Below are positions 58,624-64,000 of a stretch of 64,000 bases of DNA, piece after piece. The stretch is from Liolophura sinensis (lineage: Eukaryota; Mollusca; Polyplacophora; Chitonida; Chitonidae), in the NCBI RefSeq assembly GCF_032854445.1, contig NC_088296.1:8966706-9030705 (forward strand), given 5' to 3'. A program made the translations under genes and the position numbers. The notes below the pieces were generated by a model. That model had not been told where the DNA came from, did no database searches, and was given only the letters and a program-made list of their open reading frames with translations. Positions within the stretch are counted from its first letter, which is position 1, and every line of letters begins with the position of its first letter.

Positions 58624-59316
58624 CTAAAGTAAAAAGAAAAAAAATTTTTGTTTAGGTAGATGAGTTGCCTTTTGAAATTTCTAGCAAGAGTTAAAGAGTT
58701 TTATTGTATTTTGGAGCAGTGTTCCAATACAATGATGCAGTTGGCTCATATTGCCTTACATGAGCTAGATGTTTCTCTCCGCCCTAAGATCATACTCTGA
58801 TCCATATGATCTTTCTTTTTAAAATCGAAAGAATTGTAGAGTACCTGGCACCTGTTTCTTACTTTCTAATTTGTAACGTAAAGATACTCACACCATATTG
58901 GTGAGAAAGAAGTGGTGTTTAACGAACGTTAGATTGCTCCAAAGTACACACCAGCTAATTGTCATTGAGGCCACATAAGCAGTGAGAAAGTGTGTGTGTG
59001 GGGGGGGAGGGAGGAGGGCGTCAACATATTTTCTCTCCAAGCCGTTCCAGCGATTTATAGGCGGACGATCTTAACGATCTTAATAAATAGCTCGGTAAAT
59101 ACAGAATTCAGTAAATAAATGAATAATTCAGTCAGTAAATAAGTAATTCAGTTAATAAAAATAAGTAATTCCGTAAAGAAATGAATAGTAAAAAAGAAAA
59201 TAATTCAACACATAAATACCGTAAAAGAAATAATAACTAAAATAATTTAGAAATCATTATATCAATATATTATTGGAATAAATGCACATAAATCATTGAA
59301 TATACGTTTATCTTAC

Positions 59317-59625
59317 CCAGTGAGTACCCAACGTCGCGACACTGTTCATTCAAACCAAAAGATGCTAAAATCTCTTCCGTGGTGGCTGGGCGCTGACCAT
59401 CTTTGCATGCGCAGACGCCGTTTTGACATGTTTGCTCAAACCCATGCTGGCAGATTCCACAGGTGTCGTTCAACAGCGAGAAGCCGGCGATTGCACAACT
59501 TTTACCGGTAGAATCGACAGTAAAAGCAATGGGACAGTCACAGGTCTTAGAGGTGGTGTTGCACTCAGAGTACAAGCCTACACAACGCCCGATATTTTCT
59601 CCACATGGCTCGTTGTAATATGCGG
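59317..59625 (-). CDS. exon: two 6-Cys EB/EGF-like modules, unit B
   Basis: 309 nt, phase 1 at both ends, paralogue of 25,170-25,478 with identical splice words. Counting by eye there are 12 base differences: nine replace residues (eight residues changed, for example CNTISKICEC to CNTTSKTCDC) and three are silent. All 12 cysteines remain. Confidence 0.85.
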
Positions 59626-60193
59626 CTGAAAGACAACACATTGATTCACTGGCCTCTTAATTTGAAGGATTGGTTATTTAATGGATTGAAAGATTGGTTG
59701 GTTGACTAATTAATTGATTGATTGATTGATTGATTGATTCTTCAACTGATTGATTAATTGGTTAGTTGATTGAGTTTAACGCCGTGACTGATTGGTTGAT
59801 CTGATGAATGACCGATTGATTGTTTGGTTTGTCAGTTGATTTATTGATTGAGTCTAACGCCGTGTTAGAGAATGATTCACTTATATGACGGCCGCTGTTC
59901 ACGTAAAAATCACCAAGCTTTGCCAGGTAATAAAGGCTACAGAGAAAACACGCGATGTATTTGGCTAAAGGCATGGTACAGTTGACAGAAATGCTAACTA
60001 AAGTTTGTTTAAAGAAGAATGATAATGCAAAATTCATATAAAAATGTGATATATGAAGCATTCAAGACATTTCTTGGATTTTTCGTACTCCTTATTTTTT
60101 TGCGGTTAAAACGACTTGCAACAAGAGCAATCTGAATAAAGCGCGCTAGTTATTAATTTATTTATTTATTTATTTATTGCACTCACACGTTCG

Positions 60194-60528
60194 TAACCGT
60201 CACAGTTGGTAGAACGGTAGATCCCGGGTCAACCCTGGATCAAGTCACACCTAATACTTTAAAGAGGAAGGTGTAGTTTCCCCGATTCGCGTTCGGCATA
60301 AAGGGGATATTGCAAGGACTGGTTGACCAGTCTCAGTGTAATGGGTCGAGCGTTGCGGCTTACTTGCCTTCGGTAAGTTGTCTCGGTGAAGTAGCACTAG
60401 ATAAAAGAGCGATGGAAATCCGTCCTTCTAAAAGGAAGTACATTACATACACTATAAGGATTCCTTTGTCGTCATATGACAGAAAAGTTGTTGAATATGA
60501 CGTTAAACCCCAAGCACTCCCTCATTCA
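60194..60528 (+). repeat. SINE family 2, full length, unit B copy
   Basis: Position-matched paralogue of 26,035-26,367; it was carried along by the duplication. Confidence 0.88.
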
Positions 60529-61030
60529 CGCATTTGTATCTGCTGGCGCGAGCGCACAGTCGGCCTGCCCACTAATATGGATTCGAACACGTCAATTATA
60601 CTCTTGAGGAGGCCAAAATTTGAAAGTTAGTATATCAAGAATGCTCACAGGGCACATGTAAGACAGATGGCATTCTACATGTCTGTGAGAACTGTCCATC
60701 ATTAGTAACACCAGGTGCTACAATCTGACGAAAGTCCATTTCACTGTTTCTTGGTAGTGTGATAGTTGACAAACGGAATCAAGTAATTTTGTGAAATCAG
60801 ACGTCTTGTCCACTTACCTCATTGATATATTTCTTTGAACTATTTATGTAAAGGATTAACAAGCTGAACATTACATGCCCATATCACCATAGCTTAAGCA
60901 GAATTTTGTATAAAAAAACACCATTAGTTTAATAGCACATCAAATCAAATATGTAACCTCCATCTTGTATATAGTTGTTCTGTTATATTTCCATGCAACA
61001 GTACTAGAAGAAACTTTTTTGTATTTTTAC

Positions 61031-61495
61031 CTGGCACACACTTTGTGTTGTTGTTCTCCGATGGAACAAAATTTCCTTCGCATAAGCAAATAAATCCATC
61101 ACAGGCTCGCTGTTTACACACGGCTCCATGTGGACAGTCGAGGCTAGAGTTGCAGGAATCTGTGAGGTTGACAATGACGAAGCGGAATGGTGTTGCCGGT
61201 GTTGGTACGTTTGTAGAGGTGGTTGGTGGTGCGTCTGTTGTTGGTGGTGGTGCTTCTGTGGTAGTTGTTTGTGCGTCTGTTGTAGTTGTTGGTGCATCTG
61301 TTGTAGTGGTGTCAGCATCGGTAGTAGTTGTTGGAGATTCTGTGGTAGTTCTTAGTGCCTCTGTTGTAGTTGTGGGCGCTTCAGTGGTAGTTTTTGGTGC
61401 TTCTGTTGTAGTTGTTGGTGGTTCTGTTGTAGTTGTTTTCGCATCGGTGGCAGATGTTGGGGCTTTTGTAGAGGTTGATATTACAGGACATAATC
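61031..61495 (-). CDS. exon: long Thr linker plus EB-like module, unit B
   Basis: 465 nt, phase 1 at both ends, open; paralogue of 26,865-27,329. The linker has the same number of units, with private changes such as EAPK for EAPT. The module keeps seven cysteines (DSCNSSLDCPHGAVCKQRAC, then ICLC and KCVPG). Confidence 0.85.
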
Positions 61496-61550
61496 CTGTG
61501 GAAGAAATAAATAATAATTTTAATGTAATTTTTTTCTCTTTTTTAGAAGC

Positions 61551-61657
61551 TGCACACACCATGCACACACCATGCACACACCATGCACCATGCACACACC
61601 ATGCACACACCATGCACACACCATGCACACACCATGCACACACCATGCACACACCAT
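61551..61657. repeat. 11-bp minisatellite, about 10 copies
   Basis: Unit cacaccatgca with one shortened 7-bp unit; unit A has about three copies at the same intron position. Confidence 0.92.
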
Positions 61658-62029
61658 TATTACTTACGGAAAGAAAACATGACTGCAGTTTTCGTCAATA
61701 ATTAGTTTTCCAAATAGTTCTGAATGTCGTTTTTTCTACATAAATGAAGACAAAAACACATTAACCTAGAGTCAAAGAAACACAAAATGTATGGCTCAGT
61801 GGTTGACTGTTAAAAATAAGCCTCAGACTACTTTCTTTAAATGTTTTTGTATAGAATTTCTGACAACAATTAGGGGCCTTTAATTAACTGTATACTAATG
61901 TGGCTTTTAAGATCAACTGCGTGTTTTTTTCCTCATACAAACCTCACACAAAGATGTAGACATTACAAACAAAGCCAAAAAAGTTAAAAAAGATAGCACT
62001 ATCACAAAAACTAATTGATTCATTTTATG

Positions 62030-62286
62030 TCATTTAATTGGTGATTTAAGCTATACTCAGGAATATTTCACTGATACGACGACGGCCAGCATTATGGTGG
62101 GTGAAAACCGGCCAAAACCCAGGGGCAAACCCACGACCATCCGCAGGTTGCTGATAGAACTTCCCACGTACGACCGGAGTGGAAGCCATCATGAGCTGGA
62201 CTTGAACTCACAGCGACCGCATTGGTAGAAGACGCCTGGGTCATTACACTGGGCTAGCACGCAAACCAAATGAGCCACAGAGGCCC
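62030..62286 (-). repeat. SINE family 1, unit B copy
   Basis: Position-matched paralogue of 27,790-28,055, nearly identical. Confidence 0.9.
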
Positions 62287-62484
62287 CTCTTATCAGAAAA
62301 AAAGTAGATTACATTAACACGGAATTGTCTGCTATGCCAAACGAAATCTGTAGATCCTGTTTTTCTCCAAAAAATATTAAAAATTATTTCATCTGGAAAA
62401 ATCTTCCCGCCAATTTGCACACAATGTATTCTGATAGCTATGGACACACTCCACAATAACGCATTGAACTAGAGTGTATCTTAC

Positions 62485-62800
62485 TTAAATCAAACGTGTC
62501 AGCGCGGCATTGCAAGGGGTAGTCCACGTAAGCTTGCTTCTCCTCTGGGGGTAACCGGCCGAAACCCACTTCTACAGTCGCACGTTGTGCCATTACAGAA
62601 TAGTTCTATGAAGCAATCTGAGTCACTCGTGCACGTATCCCCAAGGCGACCTTCGCCTATCACATTGCAGTCCGTCCCTGATGAGGACAGTTCCGTGTTT
62701 TGGCCACATACGCAGTAACCGTCTGTTGTGTCGTTACATTCAACATTGAGTCCTGTACACTGGCCATTGTCCGTGCCACACCGCTCACCAAACGAAGACG
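62485..62800 (-). pseudogene. two 6-Cys module exon, unit B, 1-bp frameshift
   Basis: 316 nt where all intact relatives are 315 nt. The extra base is a G in the run ctctgggggtaacc (G5 against G4 in the three A copies), inside the RPVTPEEK segment. It shifts the frame after RPVTP and would lose the last cysteine and the phase at the donor. A sequencing error in a homopolymer is a real alternative. Confidence 0.78.
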
Positions 62801-63046
62801 CTGTACCAAACACAGAATACAAGCAAGATTATCACGGGTGTTCTCTGGGTAAACTCAACAGACTTCCATGCTCACTGCGTATGGAAAACAACTCCTACAT
62901 GCTTTGATTTTTCATCCAGTTAATTAAATTATGCTATTGTTTTCTTTCTGCTTAAAAATAGCACTAAATGAATTAAACTTTTATTTAAATGAAAAATACA
63001 TTTAGAGGAAACACAAAACCTGGATTTGAATATACAATTAACTGAC

Positions 63047-63286
63047 CAGTTACGCAACCATTGTCGTTGTCATTTGAAACATATCCTATAACACACAGGC
63101 ATATTTGTCCATCACACTGTCTCTGTCGACAACTGGCTGACACTGGACATTGGGAATCGTCAGAGCACGAGGTAAATAAACTGGCTGGGACTAGTGTAAC
63201 GGTAGTCTGCACCTCTGTTGTCAGTGTGGGCGTTGTTGTTGCTGGGCTAGTTGTAGCTATAGGTGCTTCTGTTGTTGGGCAGAAAT
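63047..63286 (-). CDS. exon: Thr linker plus EB-like module, 240-nt type, unit B
   Basis: 240 nt, phase 1 at both ends, open, paralogue of 28,809-29,048. It codes xFCPTTEAPIATTSPATTTP, then the usual module through GCVTG. It is the last family exon before the duplication edge at 63,640. Confidence 0.85.
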
Positions 63287-63640
63287 CTGAAGAATTGCAA
63301 AACGAAGAAGGAAATATATATATATATAGAAAAGCAATTACCACGCCACTGTTGTCCAGATTTTTGAAGCATCAGGGAGAATAACTCTTGCATGTACTTG
63401 GGGGCTTATTCCCTTGAGTTGACTTATGTGGAAGAACAGCGGACTCGCAGCACAGAAACCAGCAGAGAAAAATGTGCATCGACAAAAGAGGATAGATCCA
63501 CAAAAAATTACGTAATGCATCTATGTGCCAATTAATCTGGACAACTTCTAGATCTGGAAGGATATACCTCCTGGGTATACACAATATACTCTGACAACAG
63601 TGGCGACTCTGCACTATAACCCATGGAAACTAAGTGTATC

Positions 63641-64000
63641 TGAACACAGACCCCCATTACAACTTGCGTTCTTCAGTAGGGACGATTGTAGTTCTGTGTA
63701 TTTTAGGGTGTAAAGTCTTTTTTTGCTGCCAGCCTGCCGTTTTTAGTGTACAAGTGCATGCTTGGTATCAAAATGATGGAAATTGTCTAAGGTTTGGGCA
63801 GGTATGAGTTTTAATGGTGAAAGTTTGAAATTCTGGGCGAGAGGACACAAGGAGACAGGTGGTGATGAGGCTGCGAGTGACGTCCCCTTGGCTTTGCTAG
63901 GCACCCCTCCCAGCTGCCGGCATGTAAAGGTCCAGATTTTGACGGTCAACCTATATCAAGATTTTTTACAGCTTCTTTCTCTCAGGCTGGGCCAGGTATG
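63641..64000. other. non-homologous sequence past the duplication edge
   Basis: It begins tgaacacagacccccattac. It is less AT-rich than the rest and has no recognised repeat or exon. Confidence 0.5.

Noticed and set aside
61551-61657. Minus-strand MVCAWCVHG repeats preceding the 465-nt exon
   Set aside because: They come from the 11-bp minisatellite in the intron; the acceptor lies downstream of it and unit A has only three copies.

Overview
This window looks like a eukaryotic (invertebrate) nuclear contig. It is AT-rich and gene-sparse, with intron-split genes, tRNA-derived SINEs, microsatellites and an LTR retrotransposon. Two SINE families are scattered throughout. One has a 3' part recognisable by an accgggcagagcccg-type core and a 'tacgccgtactcaagaata' end; the other ends in 'gacgttaaacaccaagcac'. 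Their style suggests a mollusc (bivalve or gastropod). That assignment is inference from repeat style, not from a marker gene.

Layout, left to right. 1-7.5 kb: no gene seen; minisatellites (37 bp, and a 101-106 bp array at 3.54-4.77 kb), a 160-bp direct repeat and SINEs. 7.57-10.66 kb (unit Z): minus-strand exons of a secreted, cysteine-rich and Thr-rich (mucin-like) protein, several of them broken. 10.66-19.59 kb: 5' flank of unit Z, split by a 5.35-kb Ty3/gypsy-type retrotransposon (13,890-19,239). 21.18-31.23 kb (unit A): the fullest set, nine minus-strand exons of the same kind, followed by the flank at 31.2-35.28 kb that pairs with the unit Z flank. 35.75 kb: a decayed exon of the same family in the opposite orientation. 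36-54.5 kb: intergenic, many SINE fragments, no convincing gene. 54.5-63.64 kb (unit B): a recent duplicate of the unit A stretch 21.2-29.4 kb. 63.64-64 kb: unrelated sequence.

The gene family. Transcription would run right to left. Almost every exon starts with an AG acceptor and ends at a GT donor in phase 1, and intact exons have lengths of 162, 240, 309, 315 and 465 nt, all multiples of three. Each carries one or two 6-7-cysteine EB/EGF-like modules, with or without a Thr/Pro/Glu linker. A very large Thr-rich exon (about 3.3 kb in A, about 4.1 kb in B) is made of 21-nt TTTTEAP and QPPTTTT/QEPT units. These symmetric phase-1 cassettes can be multiplied without upsetting the frame, and the window shows that: 315/240-nt pairs occur 2 (Z), 3 (A) and at least 1 (B) times. 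Whether A, B and Z are three genes or cassettes of one long gene cannot be decided here. No convincing signal-peptide exon or promoter was found.

The retrotransposon is notable because its integrase lies upstream of reverse transcriptase, although both domains are gypsy-like. That is the order of the Gmr1-like group. It is dead: stops in gag and RT, a gag-pol frame change, and a 3' LTR cut to 53 bp. The unit A flank supplies an empty-site paralogue that shows what was lost.
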